From positions 1 to 64,000 of the forward strand of contig NZ_JAQCNJ010000060.1 of NCBI RefSeq assembly GCF_028275055.1: a stretch of 64,000 nt of DNA. Reading direction: 5' to 3'. Below, piece after piece: positions 17,019 through 31,002 of the stretch. The DNA is from Haloplanus sp. (GTDB lineage Archaea > Halobacteriota > Halobacteria > Halobacteriales > Haloferacaceae). A model generated the notes under the pieces. It saw only the letters and a program-made list of their open reading frames with translations, did not search any database and was not told the origin of the DNA. The first letter of the stretch is position 1, and each line of letters starts with the position of its first letter. Made by a program: the position numbers and the translations under genes.

Positions 17019-17837
17019 ATGGGCAACGACACCGATCGACAGTATCACATCGAGGCGGCGCCGGGCGAGGTGGCGGAGACGGTGTTGCTCCCCGGCGATC
17101 CGGACCGCGTGGACGTGGTGACTGACCGGTGGGAGAAGGCGACGCCCGTCGCCGATCACCGCGAGTACCGGACGGTCACCGGTCGGTACGAGGACACACC
17201 CCTGTCGGTCACCTCCACGGGCATCGGCAGTCCGTCGGCGGCCATCGCGGCCGAGGAACTGGCCCGGGTCGGCGCCGAGACGCTCATCAGGGTTGGCTCC
17301 TGTGGGACCATCGACCCGGCCATCGACGTTGGCGATCTGGTCATTACGACCGGTGCGGTCAGGGGCGAGGGGACCAGCGACGAGTACGTCCGCGGTGAGT
17401 ACCCCGCGGTCGCCGACCACGCGGTGGTGTCAGCACTCGCCGCCGCGGCCGAACGCCTCGGCTACACCTACCACTGTGGACTGACGATGAGCACCGACAG
17501 CTTCTACGCCGGGCAGGCCCGCCCCGGATTCGAGGGGTTCGAGGCCGCCGGGAGCGGGTCACTGCTCGATGATCTGCGCGAGGTGAACGTAAAGAACATC
17601 GAGATGGAGGCGAGTGCCGTTCTGACGCTCGCGAACGTTTACGGCCTCCGTGCCGGCGCGGTGTGCACCGTCTTCGCCAACCGATCGACCGGTACATTCC
17701 GTACCGAGGGCGAAGGCCGCGCCGCCGAGGTCGGTAGCCTCGCCGCTGTGCTCCTCCATGAGATGGATGCCCGCCGGGACGACGCCGGGGCCAACGCGTG
17801 GCACGCCGACCTTTCTTTGGAACCCGAGTATCAGTAA
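17019..17837 (+). CDS. udp: Uridine phosphorylase (nucleoside phosphorylase family)
   Basis: 272-aa enzyme of the purine/uridine phosphorylase family, cleaving uridine with phosphate to uracil and ribose-1-phosphate. It shows LLPGDPDRV near the N-terminus, the phosphate-binding GSCGTIDPAIDVGD, a central STDSFYAGQ and the sugar-binding NIEMEASAV. Preceded by cytidine deaminase, which supports a pyrimidine nucleoside substrate over purines. The frame is open upstream into cdd, but the ATG 17019 has a CTATTTCAG box about 27 nt before it and begins the family N-terminus. Confidence 0.92.
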   Translation: MGNDTDRQYHIEAAPGEVAETVLLPGDPDRVDVVTDRWEKATPVADHREYRTVTGRYEDTPLSVTSTGIGSPSAAIAAEELARVGAETLIRVGSCGTIDPAIDVGDLVITTGAVRGEGTSDEYVRGEYPAVADHAVVSALAAAAERLGYTYHCGLTMSTDSFYAGQARPGFEGFEAAGSGSLLDDLREVNVKNIEMEASAVLTLANVYGLRAGAVCTVFANRSTGTFRTEGEGRAAEVGSLAAVLLHEMDARRDDAGANAWHADLSLEPEYQ

Positions 17838-17907
17838 CAATCGTGGACGAACGGCCGCTTGCCGGCGGTTTCAACACCTCTATCCCTACTGACGACGGAA
17901 TATATGT

Positions 17908-19086
17908 ATGACCGCTCAGGTCGTCGTTTTGGGTGCCGGTTACGCCGGGACCGGTGCCGTCTCGAGTTTCGAAGAGGCGAACGACGGTGACGCCGAGTTG
18001 ACCTGGATCTCCGAACACGACTACCACCTCGTCCTCCACGAAACCCACCGTGTCATCCGTGACACGAGCGTCGCGTCCAAGGTCGCCATCCCCGTCGAGG
18101 AAATCAAGTCCTCCGAGACGACGTTCCGGCAGGACCGTGTCACGGGGATCGACGTCGAAAACCGACAGGTCCACTGTCGGGACGGTGACCCCGTCGACTA
18201 CGACTACCTCCTTGTCGCCTTGGGGAGCCGAACCGCCTTTTATGGGATCGAGGGACTCCGCGAGCACACCCACACGCTCAAAACCCTCGACGACGCCCGC
18301 GAGATCCACGCTGATGTGGCCACCGCGGCCGCCGACGCGACCCGGTCGGCCCCCGCACAGGTCGTCGTCGGCGGGGCCGGCCTCTCGGGCATCCAGTCCG
18401 CTGGCGAGGTTGCGGCCTACCGCGACGAACACCGTGCGCCGATCGACGTGACACTCATCGAGGGTCTCGACGAGGTACTTCCGGGTCAAGACCCGGAGCT
18501 CCAAGGCGCGCTCCGCAAGCGGTTGGAGGCCGCAGATGTCGACATCATGTGTGGTGCGTTCGTCTCGAAGGTCGACGACGAGACGATATACATCGGCGGC
18601 GGCGAGAACGAGGCACCCACCGAACTCGACTACGACGTGTTTCTCTGGACCGGCGGCATCACAGGACAGGACGAACTCGGTGACGCGACGGTCGACAAGG
18701 ACGACCGGAGTAATCGGGTGTACGCCGACCGCGACTTCCGGACGAGCGACGACCGGGTGTTTGCCATCGGCGACACGGCGATGGTCGACCAGGGACCGGG
18801 AGAGTTCGCGCCGCCGACGGCACAGGCCGCCTGGCAGGCCGCCGAGGTGGCCGGAGAGAACCTCGTCCACGCGGCCCGGGGAGAGAGCCTCAGCACGTGG
18901 CGCCACGACGACAAGGGAACCCTCGTCTCGGTCGGTGACGAGGCCGTCGCCCATGGCGTCGATATCTCCCCGGTCGACACCTTCGGTGGTGTCGCCGCGG
19001 AGACGTTAAAAAAGATCGTGGCGGCGCGCTGGATCGCAGACGTGTCCTCTCTCAGTCGGGCGGTCGACGCTTGGTCGGATATGTAA
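17908..19086 (+). CDS. NADH dehydrogenase-like FAD-dependent oxidoreductase (type II NDH family)
   Basis: 392-aa flavoprotein with two dinucleotide-binding folds. The FAD motif is VVVLGAGYAGTGAV at residues ~5-18. The NAD(P)H motif is VVVGGAGLSGIQSAGEVA at ~152. The FAD/quinone-side motif is VFAIGDTAMVD near residue 287, followed by PPTAQAAWQAAEVAGENL. This is the pattern of non-proton-pumping NADH:quinone oxidoreductases and sulfide:quinone relatives; there is no conserved Cys pair for sulfide oxidation that I can see. A C-terminal amphipathic region (AAETLKKIVAARWI) could attach it to the inner face of the membrane. Standing alone, transcribed away from the HTH regulator next door. Confidence 0.85.
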   Translation: MTAQVVVLGAGYAGTGAVSSFEEANDGDAELTWISEHDYHLVLHETHRVIRDTSVASKVAIPVEEIKSSETTFRQDRVTGIDVENRQVHCRDGDPVDYDYLLVALGSRTAFYGIEGLREHTHTLKTLDDAREIHADVATAAADATRSAPAQVVVGGAGLSGIQSAGEVAAYRDEHRAPIDVTLIEGLDEVLPGQDPELQGALRKRLEAADVDIMCGAFVSKVDDETIYIGGGENEAPTELDYDVFLWTGGITGQDELGDATVDKDDRSNRVYADRDFRTSDDRVFAIGDTAMVDQGPGEFAPPTAQAAWQAAEVAGENLVHAARGESLSTWRHDDKGTLVSVGDEAVAHGVDISPVDTFGGVAAETLKKIVAARWIADVSSLSRAVDAWSDM

Positions 19087-19125
19087 CCGAGGCCCGGCGG
19101 TCGGTCGCTCCCGTCTCGGTGTGGT

Positions 19126-19659
19126 TCAGTGGCTCGGTTCTTCGGCGGGCGCCTGCATGTCGTCGATCCGGAGGATGAGGATGTTGTCGGTGTCGTCCTT
19201 TCCATCGACGGTCCCGTCGATGACGAGTTTCGAAAGCGGCGTCGGACCGACACGTATCCCGTCGCCCTCGTGGAACTCGCGAACGGACCCTTGGACGTGA
19301 ATCTCGGCCCGACACAGGTCGGGGTGGTGGACCGACGAGAGGTCGATTTCGCCGATATTTGCCGTGTCGACCGGCTCGCCGTTGTGGAGCAGCGGCACGG
19401 CGGCGGGTTCGTCCATCTGATCCACGTCGAGTGCCTCGTAGGCGTTCGCCGTCGGCTTGTACCCGCCTTTCGGACCGGGAACCCCCTCGACGAGTTGGAG
19501 CGCCTTCAGACTCTGCATCTGGTTGCGGATCGTCCCCGGATTCCGGTCTACCTCGTCGGCGATGTCCTCGCCTTTGACGGCATCCTCGGTTTCACGGTGG
19601 AGGTTGGTGAGAGCCGTGAGGATGGTCTTCTGACTCGATGTCAATTCGATTGATGACAT
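19126..19659 (-). CDS. HTH transcriptional regulator (Rrf2-like annotation in haloarchaea)
   Basis: 177-aa protein with an N-terminal winged helix: SSQKTILTALTNLHRETEDAV, then the recognition region DIADEVDRNPGTIRNQMQSLKALQL and a wing GVPGPKGGYKPT. The C-terminal half (GEIDLSSVHHPDLCRAEIHV, FHEGDGIRVGPTPLSKLVIDG) is a beta-rich domain of unknown ligand. A long open frame runs upstream opposite the arginase gene, but the real start is ATG 19659, 27 nt from a TTTAATACC box, hence leaderless. The sequence is of a type strongly conserved in Halobacteria, which suggests a core regulator. Target unknown. Confidence 0.85.
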   Translation of the reverse strand: MSSIELTSSQKTILTALTNLHRETEDAVKGEDIADEVDRNPGTIRNQMQSLKALQLVEGVPGPKGGYKPTANAYEALDVDQMDEPAAVPLLHNGEPVDTANIGEIDLSSVHHPDLCRAEIHVQGSVREFHEGDGIRVGPTPLSKLVIDGTVDGKDDTDNILILRIDDMQAPAEEPSH

Positions 19660-19824
19660 GCTTCGAGATTGCACGCTCGCGGTATTAAATTCGGGGGATG
19701 TGCAGAACAACCCCCGATTTCGTGACTTGTGTTGGAGAACGGCCGATACGGGTGCTCCTCCGTCGAACGCGGGTAGCGCCCCGGCGTCCGGCGGCCTTTT
19801 TACCGCCCCGTTCGAAATGGTACC

Positions 19825-20721
19825 GTGCAGTCGGTCCGCATCATCGGTGTCCCGACGGACTACGGTACGAGTCGCCGCGGCGTCGACATGGGTCCATCGG
19901 CCATCCGGTACGCCGGCCTCGCGGACGAACTCGGTGCCATCGGCCTCGACACAGTCGACATCGGCGACCTTCCGGCTCCACGGATCGAAGAAGCGGCGCG
20001 GGCCGACCCCGGCCGCCCCGACGCGAGATATCTCGAGGCCATCGAATCGGTGTGTACACGACTGGCCGACGAGGTGACCGAGGCTATCAACGGAAACGAA
20101 CTGCCACTCGTCTTGGGTGGCGACCACTCGCTCGCCATCGGCACGCTCACCGGGGCGAGCCGAGCTGCCGACGTTGGGGTCGTCTGGTTCGACGCCCACG
20201 GCGATTTCAACACCCCTGAGACGACGCCGAGTGGCAACGTCCACGGTATGTCGCTGGCGGCGGCACTCGGCCATGGCGAGTTCCGAACCTCGGCGTGGGC
20301 ACGAGCGGACGGCCTCGACGAGACGAACGTCGCACTGGTCGGTGTCCGTGATCTGGATTCCGGCGAGCGTCGAACTCTCCGGGAGAGCGACGTGAGCGTC
20401 TTCACTATCTCCGAAATCGACGACCGCGGTATCACGGCCGTCGCCGACGACGCTCTCAGCGTGGCGTCGTCCGGCACCGACGGCGTCCACATCAGCCTCG
20501 ATCTGGACTGGCTTGACCCCACAGAGGCACCGGGCGTCGGGACGCCGGTCCAAGGGGGTGTCACATACCGTGAGGCACACGCCGCGCTGGAACGTGTGGC
20601 CGATGTCGACCTCCTGTCGCTCGAACTCGTCGAGGTCAATCCGGTTCTCGACGACCACAACCGGACCGCGGAGGTTGCGGCCGAACTCGCCGCGAGTGCG
20701 CTCGGCAAGCGGATCCTCTGA
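19825..20721 (+). CDS. Arginase/agmatinase family ureohydrolase
   Basis: 298-aa metalloenzyme of the arginase family. Manganese-binding motifs are complete: GGDHS, DAHGDFNTP and SLDLDWLDP, with SGNVHGM in the substrate region and the C-terminal LELVEVNPVLD. The GDFNTPETTPSGNVHG pattern favours arginase (arginine to ornithine plus urea) over agmatinase, but this is not decisive. It begins with GTG; a CTTTTTACC box ~27 nt upstream supports that start as leaderless. The gene stands alone between the divergent HTH regulator and gyrA, which is convergent with it. Confidence 0.9.
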   Translation: MQSVRIIGVPTDYGTSRRGVDMGPSAIRYAGLADELGAIGLDTVDIGDLPAPRIEEAARADPGRPDARYLEAIESVCTRLADEVTEAINGNELPLVLGGDHSLAIGTLTGASRAADVGVVWFDAHGDFNTPETTPSGNVHGMSLAAALGHGEFRTSAWARADGLDETNVALVGVRDLDSGERRTLRESDVSVFTISEIDDRGITAVADDALSVASSGTDGVHISLDLDWLDPTEAPGVGTPVQGGVTYREAHAALERVADVDLLSLELVEVNPVLDDHNRTAEVAAELAASALGKRIL

Positions 20722-20733
20722 GCGCCGGGGTCG

Positions 20734-25196
<4,463 letters not shown>

Positions 25197-25350
25197 TTAT
25201 CGAAACCGGAAGATCCTCTCGCAGTACGGTAACCGGACTTCGTGATTCCCGCCGGCGACGACTCGAAACGAGACGAATCCGTTCGGGACGCGGCCTCACC
25301 GGACCCGCGCGCGAACGACCCGCTGTCACTTTCACCACGCTGGCGGTGAC

Positions 25351-25360
25351 CTTTTAAACG
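25351..25360 (+). promoter_or_regulatory. TATA box of the top6B-top6A operon
   Basis: CTTTTAAACG is centred 28 nt before the ATG at 25383 and only 16 nt before an in-frame ATG at 25371. The spacing favours 25383 as the leaderless start of top6B. Confidence 0.65.
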
Positions 25361-25382
25361 TCGTCCCGGTATGCCTCCACGG

Positions 25383-27785
25383 ATGACATCGTTCCAGTCG
25401 ACGCTCGGCGACGACGGGGGTATCGCCGAGGAGCTGGCCGAGAACCAGCGGGCCATCTCCATCGCCGAGTTCTTCGAGAAAAACAAACACATGCTTGGGT
25501 TCGACTCCGGGGCTCGTGGGCTGGTGACCGCGGTCAAGGAAGCGGTGGACAACGCCCTCGACGCCACGGAGGAGGCGGGCATCGCGCCCGACATCTACGT
25601 CGAAATCGCCGAGGCCGGGGACTACTACCGACTCGTCGTCGAGGACAACGGTCCGGGCATCACGAAAGAACAGATCCCTCGTGTGTTCGGGAAACTGTTG
25701 TACGGATCCCGGTTTCACGCCCGGGAGCAGAGTCGAGGGCAACAAGGAATCGGCATCTCCGCGGCCGTGCTCTACTCGCAACTCACCTCGGGTAAACCGG
25801 CGAAGACCACCAGCCGGACACGGGGGAGCGCCGACGCCCAGTACTTCGAACTCGTCGTCGACACGGACACCAACGAACCGGAGATCAGAAGCGAGCAGCC
25901 GACATCGTGGGACCGCCCCCACGGCACCCGAATCGAACTGGAGATGGAAGCGAACATGCGGGCGCGAACCCAACTCCACGACTACATCAAACACACGGCG
26001 GTGGTCAACCCCCACGCTCGCGTCGAACTCCGCGAACCCGGGCTCGACGAGCCTCTGAAGTTCGAACGCGGCACCGACAGACTGCCCGCCGAAACCGAGG
26101 AGATCCGCCCTCACCCCCACGGCGTCGAACTCGGGACGCTCCTGAAGATGTTGGAGGCCACGGAGTCGTATTCGGTGTCCGGCTTCCTGCAAAGCGAGTT
26201 CACCCGTGTCGGCACCAAGACGGCCACGAAGGTGTGTGACCGCTTCCGTGACCGCCACCACGGGCGCGAGATGGCGTGGAAAACGCCCGAACCCGGCGAC
26301 GACGAGGGCGTCGAGGGTGAGGTGGTCGACGCCGTCGCCAACAAAAGCGCCGAGGCGACCGACTGGTTCGCCGCCCGCGTCGCGGGGACGGTCCGCGACC
26401 GGGAGCGACTCGCCCACTCGGATCTCGTCGAACTCGTCGGGAACCTCGCCGACGCTACCGAGGCGGAGTTTGACGAGACGTTCGGTGACACCGTCCGAGG
26501 GAACGCCGTCGACGCGGCGTGGGCCGAACTCACGCGGGCGGATCTACTCGTGCGCTCGCTGTACGAGCGAATCGACGACGCGACCAGCACCCGGAAAGAC
26601 GACGCGACAAAACGGGGACTCGCCGAGCGTCTCGCAGACAAGTTCGCCGAGGCAGACGGCCACCGACACCGGGTGACCCGCGACGGCTTCACCGACTACG
26701 TCGACCGCTCGGCCGACCGTGTCGCGGAGGCGACCGACGCCGCGTTCGGCGACACCGCCCGCGAGAACGTCATCGAGACCTGTTGGTCGGTTATGCGAAC
26801 CGTTCCGGACGACCTCCCGAAGGTGTCGGTGATCGCCGACGACCGCGACACCGCCTCCGAACTGCTTGAGGCGATGCGCGCGACCGACATCCTCGCGCCG
26901 CCGACGGACTGCCTCTCGCCCATCACCGCCGACCTCGTTGAGGCGGGCCTCCGAAAGGAGTTCGACGCCGACTTCTACGCCGCGGCCACCCGCGACGCCG
27001 AGGTCCACGGCGGTGACCCCTTCATCGTCGAGGCCGGCATCGCCTACGGCGGCGAGATGGACAGCGATGGCTCGGTCGACGTGATGCGCTTTGCCAACCG
27101 GGTCCCGCTGGTTTACCAGCGTGGGGCGTGTGCCATCACCGATGTCGTCAAGCGGATCGGCTGGCGAAACTACGGGTTGGACCAGCCGGGCGGGAGCGGC
27201 CTTCCATCCGGCCCGGCCGTGGTGATGGTCCACGTCGCGTCGACGAACGTCCCGTTCACCAGCGAGTCGAAGGATGCGGTGGCAAACGTTCCGGCGATCG
27301 AAGACGAGGTCGAACTCGCTATCCGCGAGGCGGCCCGCGAACTGAAATCATACCTGAACCGCCGCCAATCCTTGGAGAAGCGCCGCCGCAAGCAGGACGT
27401 TCTCGGTCGGATCCTCCCCGAGATGGCCGACAAACTCGCCGCGGTCACCGGGCACGAGCGACCGAACATCGACGGGGCCTTGGGGCGGATCATGAACAAC
27501 GTGCTCGTCGAACGGACCGTTGAGGACGGCACGGTGACACTCGCCGTCCGAAACCACTCCGAACGCAAGGAAACCCTCGACGTGACCGACATCGTCACCG
27601 CGGAGCCGACGGCTGTACACAACGGCGCGTCCGTCGTCGACCTCGACGACGAGTGGTTCGTACAGTGGTCCCCGTCGGTGTCGGCGGGCGAGACGGCGAC
27701 GCTCACCTACGAGGTGAGCGAGGAGGCGACCTTCGACATCGATGTCGAGGGCGTTGAGAACGAGAAACTCACGGTGGACACATGA
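25383..27785 (+). CDS. top6B: DNA topoisomerase VI subunit B
   Basis: 800-aa GHKL ATPase subunit of the archaeal type IIB topoisomerase, which relaxes and decatenates DNA as an A2B2 tetramer. ATP-site motifs: [20 protein letters not shown], and [15 protein letters not shown]. The transducer domain includes [19 protein letters not shown] haloarchaeal insertion region (residues ~280-480) is rich in Asp/Glu/Ala. The C-terminal ~100 residues form an Ig-like domain ([17 protein letters not shown]). Start chosen from TATA spacing. Its stop overlaps the top6A start as ATGA. Having both gyrase and Topo VI is normal for Halobacteria. Confidence 0.97.
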   Translation: MTSFQSTLGDDGGIAEELAENQRAISIAEFFEKNKHMLGFDSGARGLVTAVKEAVDNALDATEEAGIAPDIYVEIAEAGDYYRLVVEDNGPGITKEQIPRVFGKLLYGSRFHAREQSRGQQGIGISAAVLYSQLTSGKPAKTTSRTRGSADAQYFELVVDTDTNEPEIRSEQPTSWDRPHGTRIELEMEANMRARTQLHDYIKHTAVVNPHARVELREPGLDEPLKFERGTDRLPAETEEIRPHPHGVELGTLLKMLEATESYSVSGFLQSEFTRVGTKTATKVCDRFRDRHHGREMAWKTPEPGDDEGVEGEVVDAVANKSAEATDWFAARVAGTVRDRERLAHSDLVELVGNLADATEAEFDETFGDTVRGNAVDAAWAELTRADLLVRSLYERIDDATSTRKDDATKRGLAERLADKFAEADGHRHRVTRDGFTDYVDRSADRVAEATDAAFGDTARENVIETCWSVMRTVPDDLPKVSVIADDRDTASELLEAMRATDILAPPTDCLSPITADLVEAGLRKEFDADFYAAATRDAEVHGGDPFIVEAGIAYGGEMDSDGSVDVMRFANRVPLVYQRGACAITDVVKRIGWRNYGLDQPGGSGLPSGPAVVMVHVASTNVPFTSESKDAVANVPAIEDEVELAIREAARELKSYLNRRQSLEKRRRKQDVLGRILPEMADKLAAVTGHERPNIDGALGRIMNNVLVERTVEDGTVTLAVRNHSERKETLDVTDIVTAEPTAVHNGASVVDLDDEWFVQWSPSVSAGETATLTYEVSEEATFDIDVEGVENEKLTVDT

Positions 27786-28870
27786 GCTCACAGGACGACC
27801 GCGCACGACAACAGTTGATCGACCTCGCGGCGGAGTTTTACGACCAGTTCGACCGCGGGAAGGTCCCCGAGATGACCCTCCCGACTCGGACCAAAAGCAA
27901 CATCGAGTATGACGAGGAAAGCGGCGTGTGGGTGTACGGCGACCGCACGTCGACGCGGTCGGCCAACTCGGTGCGCGGGGCACGAAAGCTTCTGAAGGCG
28001 ACCTACACCATCGAGTTTCTCGCCCGCCAACTGGAGGAGGGCCGTTCTTCGACGTTGCGGGAACTCTACTACCTCTCTGAGTCGTGGGACTCCGACGAGG
28101 CCGCGTTCTCGGACCAGGACGAGTCCAACCAGTTGATCGAGGACCTCGAAATCGTCTCCGAGGTGACCCGCGAGGACTTCCATATGCGCCCCGAGGAGTC
28201 GGGGGCGACGCTGATGGGGCCCTTGGAGTTGCGCGAACAGACCCGGCGGGGCGAGCGCGAAATCCATTGCCAGAAGGATGTCGGCGAGGGCGGCTACCAG
28301 ATTCCGAACAACCCGGACAGCATCGACTTTCTCGATCACGACATCGAGTTCATCCTTTGTGTTGAAACCGGTGGGATGCGAGACCGTCTCGTCGAGAACG
28401 GCTTCGACACGGACCACAACGCCCTGATCGTCCACCTGAAAGGCCAACCCGCGCGGGCGACTCGGCGGATCACCAAACGCCTCCACGACGAACTCGACGC
28501 GCCGGTCGTGGTGTTCACCGACGGCGACCCGTGGTCCTACCGGATCTACGGCTCCGTCGCCTACGGGTCGATCAAGAGTGCCCACCTCTCTGAGTATCTC
28601 GCCACCCCCGAGGCCGACTTCATCGGCATCCAACCCGAGGACATCGTCGAGTACGACCTCCCGACCGATCCGCTCGCGGACTCCGACGTGAACGCCCTCG
28701 AGTCGGAACTGGACGACCCGCGGTTCATGACCGACTACTGGCAGGAACAGATCGAACTCCAACTCGACATCGGCAAAAAGGCCGAGCAGCAGGCGCTCGC
28801 GTCGCGTGGTCTCGATTTCGTCACCGACGAATACCTCCCCGAGCGGCTCGGCGAGATGGGCGTCATCTGA
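27782..28870 (+). CDS. top6A: DNA topoisomerase VI subunit A (Spo11-like)
   Basis: 362-aa DNA-cleaving subunit. The 5Y-CAP domain contains the catalytic tyrosine motif [12 protein letters not shown] (Tyr96/Tyr97). The TOPRIM domain shows ILCVETGG and the metal-binding [14 protein letters not shown]. This is the paralogue of eukaryotic Spo11 and makes the transient double-strand break. Translation is coupled to top6B by an ATGA overlap. A small membrane-protein gene starts two bases after the stop. Confidence 0.97.
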   Translation: MSSQDDRARQQLIDLAAEFYDQFDRGKVPEMTLPTRTKSNIEYDEESGVWVYGDRTSTRSANSVRGARKLLKATYTIEFLARQLEEGRSSTLRELYYLSESWDSDEAAFSDQDESNQLIEDLEIVSEVTREDFHMRPEESGATLMGPLELREQTRRGEREIHCQKDVGEGGYQIPNNPDSIDFLDHDIEFILCVETGGMRDRLVENGFDTDHNALIVHLKGQPARATRRITKRLHDELDAPVVVFTDGDPWSYRIYGSVAYGSIKSAHLSEYLATPEADFIGIQPEDIVEYDLPTDPLADSDVNALESELDDPRFMTDYWQEQIELQLDIGKKAEQQALASRGLDFVTDEYLPERLGEMGVI

Positions 28871-28872
28871 CC

Positions 28873-29103
28873 GTGTCCGATCCCGACTCGCGGTGGAGCG
28901 TTCTCGCGTTCGCCGGGGTCTGTGGGCTCTGCTGTGTCGGGTTCGGGTCGCTCGCGCTCGGCGGTGTGGCCGCCGGGAGCGTTGCCGGTGTCACCGTTGC
29001 CGACGGCGCGATCAGGAGCCTTCGGGGACTGGTCGTAACGGTTCTCGCGACGCTACTTCCGCTGATCGTCGTCGGCCTCGCCGTTCGATACCGGCGGTCG
29101 TAG
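28873..29103 (+). CDS. Small cysteine-containing membrane protein
   Basis: 76-aa protein starting with GTG two bases after the top6A stop. It has two hydrophobic helices: one containing VCGLCCVGFGSLALGGVAAG, with three cysteines, and one LRGLVVTVLATLLPLIVVGLAV. It ends in a basic RYRRS, placing both ends in the cytoplasm. Function unknown. The close spacing suggests read-through from the topoisomerase VI operon, although I see no functional link. Confidence 0.65.
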   Translation: MSDPDSRWSVLAFAGVCGLCCVGFGSLALGGVAAGSVAGVTVADGAIRSLRGLVVTVLATLLPLIVVGLAVRYRRS

Positions 29104-29107
29104 GTCG

Positions 29108-30790
29108 TCACGCGCCGGTTCCATCGTTGTCGTCATCCCCGACCAACCGCTCCACCCGACCCAACGAATCCGCGTCCCGTGGGGATTTGTCCTCCCGGAC
29201 GGTGATAAACCGGGGAAATCGAAGCGCATAGCCCGATTCGTAGGTCGGCGACCGCTGGATCTCCTCGTACCCGACCTCGAGGACCACCTCGGGGTCGATC
29301 TCCACGTCGGACCCCTCCTCGCTGCTGATCAACGGGTCGAACCGCTCGGTCAACTCGGCCAGTCGCTCGTCGGTGATCCCCGTCGCCACCTTGCCGATGG
29401 TGGCGAACGCGTCGCCGCCGTCGTCGACCCGGGCAGACAACAGGAAACTCCCGAGGTGGTTCGCCCGCCGCCCCTCGCCCCATTCGGCCCCCGTCACCAC
29501 GAGGTCGAGCGTCTCGACGTCGGGCTTTCGTTTCAGCCAGTTTTGCCCCCGATCGCCCGGCGTGTACGCCGATCCGGGGTTTTTGAGCATGATACCCTCG
29601 TGGCCGGCATCGAGAGCGGCGGCCTCGGCGGCCGCGATTTCCTCCGGATCGTCGGTGAGGGTGAGCGGCGAGACGCCAGTCCCGAGAATCGACGTGAGTC
29701 GGTCGCGACGGTCGAGCAAGGGATCGTCGAGAAGGTCCGTCCCATCGGTGTGCAGGCAGTCGAACGCCCGGAGTTCGACGGCAACCACCTCACGCATCCG
29801 TTCGATGTCGTGCTTGCGCCGGAAGCGCCGAAGCACCGCCTGGAAGGGGCGGGGATCGCCGTCGTCGTCGACGGCAATCACCTCCCCGTCGATGATCGCG
29901 GGCACGTCGACCTCGCGGTCGACGAACTCGACCACCTCCGGGAGCGCGTCGGTGACCGACTCCATGTTCCGCGAGAACACCGCCGTCTCCCCGTCGGGGT
30001 CGTGGTGGACCTGTACCCGTGCGCCATCGAACTTTGTTTCGACGGCGACCGTTCCCCACGACTCGACGGCCGCGGCGGCGGTCCCCGTCTGGGCCAGCAT
30101 CGCCCCGACCGGCCGGCCGAGCGTCAGTGTCACGTCGTTGAGCCCGGCGGTTCCCTCGTTGCGGGCGCGGGCCGCCACCGCGCCGTGGTCGTTGGTCACC
30201 TGTAGCGCCCGCTCGACGGTCCCCACCGGTACGTCGAACGCCTCGGCAACGGCGTCGCGGACGGTCCCTTCGCCGACCCCGATCCGCATCTCGTCGAGGA
30301 CGATCCGGGCCAGATACCGCGCGCCGACGGGGTCGGCCCGGGTGAACAGGCCGAACAGTTCCTCGATCTTGCGGTCCCGACTCCCCGCGCCGTCGGCGTT
30401 GGCCACCGCCCGAAGACGCTCGTTCACCTCGGCAACGGTGAGAGAGTCGGTCCCGTCGTCGCCGAAGGCGGCGAGGCCGCGTTGTCCGCCAAGGTCGAGC
30501 GATTCCGCGACGGCCCCGATCTCCCCTGCCTCGGCCAACCGGTCGGCCACGTCGTCGTCGGTGACGTTCGGCCCGGCGGCGCGGGCGAGCGCCTCGTGAC
30601 AGAGCTGTGGTCCCACATCCAGCGTCGTCGGGTCCCACGCGGGGACGATTCGTCCAAGCAGGAATCGAACGACAACGGGGAGTTCGTCGTCGGCGTCGAC
30701 GAGCAACGCAGCGACGAGGGAGGTGATCTCGAGGTCGGCCGTCTCCTGCTCGACGTCCGCAACGCGCTCTGCGAACTCCGAAAACTCCAT
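29108..30790 (-). CDS. ligA: ATP-dependent DNA ligase
   Basis: 560-aa archaeal replicative DNA ligase. The DNA-binding domain occupies residues ~1-210 and the adenylation domain has the nucleotidyl lysine Lys253 in VETKFDGARVQVH. Further motifs are SRNMESVTDALPEV, DGEVIAVDD, EGIMLKNPGSAY and NWLKRKPD. The OB-fold follows to the C-terminus. It joins Okazaki fragments using ATP and a PCNA platform. The frame is open 20 codons upstream; the ATG at 30790 (MEFSEFAERV) starts the family N-terminus. Convergent with the small membrane gene downstream of top6A. Confidence 0.97.
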   Translation of the reverse strand: MEFSEFAERVADVEQETADLEITSLVAALLVDADDELPVVVRFLLGRIVPAWDPTTLDVGPQLCHEALARAAGPNVTDDDVADRLAEAGEIGAVAESLDLGGQRGLAAFGDDGTDSLTVAEVNERLRAVANADGAGSRDRKIEELFGLFTRADPVGARYLARIVLDEMRIGVGEGTVRDAVAEAFDVPVGTVERALQVTNDHGAVAARARNEGTAGLNDVTLTLGRPVGAMLAQTGTAAAAVESWGTVAVETKFDGARVQVHHDPDGETAVFSRNMESVTDALPEVVEFVDREVDVPAIIDGEVIAVDDDGDPRPFQAVLRRFRRKHDIERMREVVAVELRAFDCLHTDGTDLLDDPLLDRRDRLTSILGTGVSPLTLTDDPEEIAAAEAAALDAGHEGIMLKNPGSAYTPGDRGQNWLKRKPDVETLDLVVTGAEWGEGRRANHLGSFLLSARVDDGGDAFATIGKVATGITDERLAELTERFDPLISSEEGSDVEIDPEVVLEVGYEEIQRSPTYESGYALRFPRFITVREDKSPRDADSLGRVERLVGDDDNDGTGA

Positions 30791-31002
30791 ACCGACCGCT
30801 CGTGTCGGCGGTTCCTGAGCGTGTCGGTCGCCGTCGCGGGGAGAACCCACGGAGCGCCGGTGAGGGTGTCCACGCCCGACCCGATACCCGACGGCCCGGA
30901 CGCTCCGACGCCCGATGGCACCGCCGACGGGGTGTGAGCCGTGAGGGTATCTCCCACTCCCGGAACACGGGTTTCAAGACGGTGTATCGTACAGAGGTGG
31001 GT

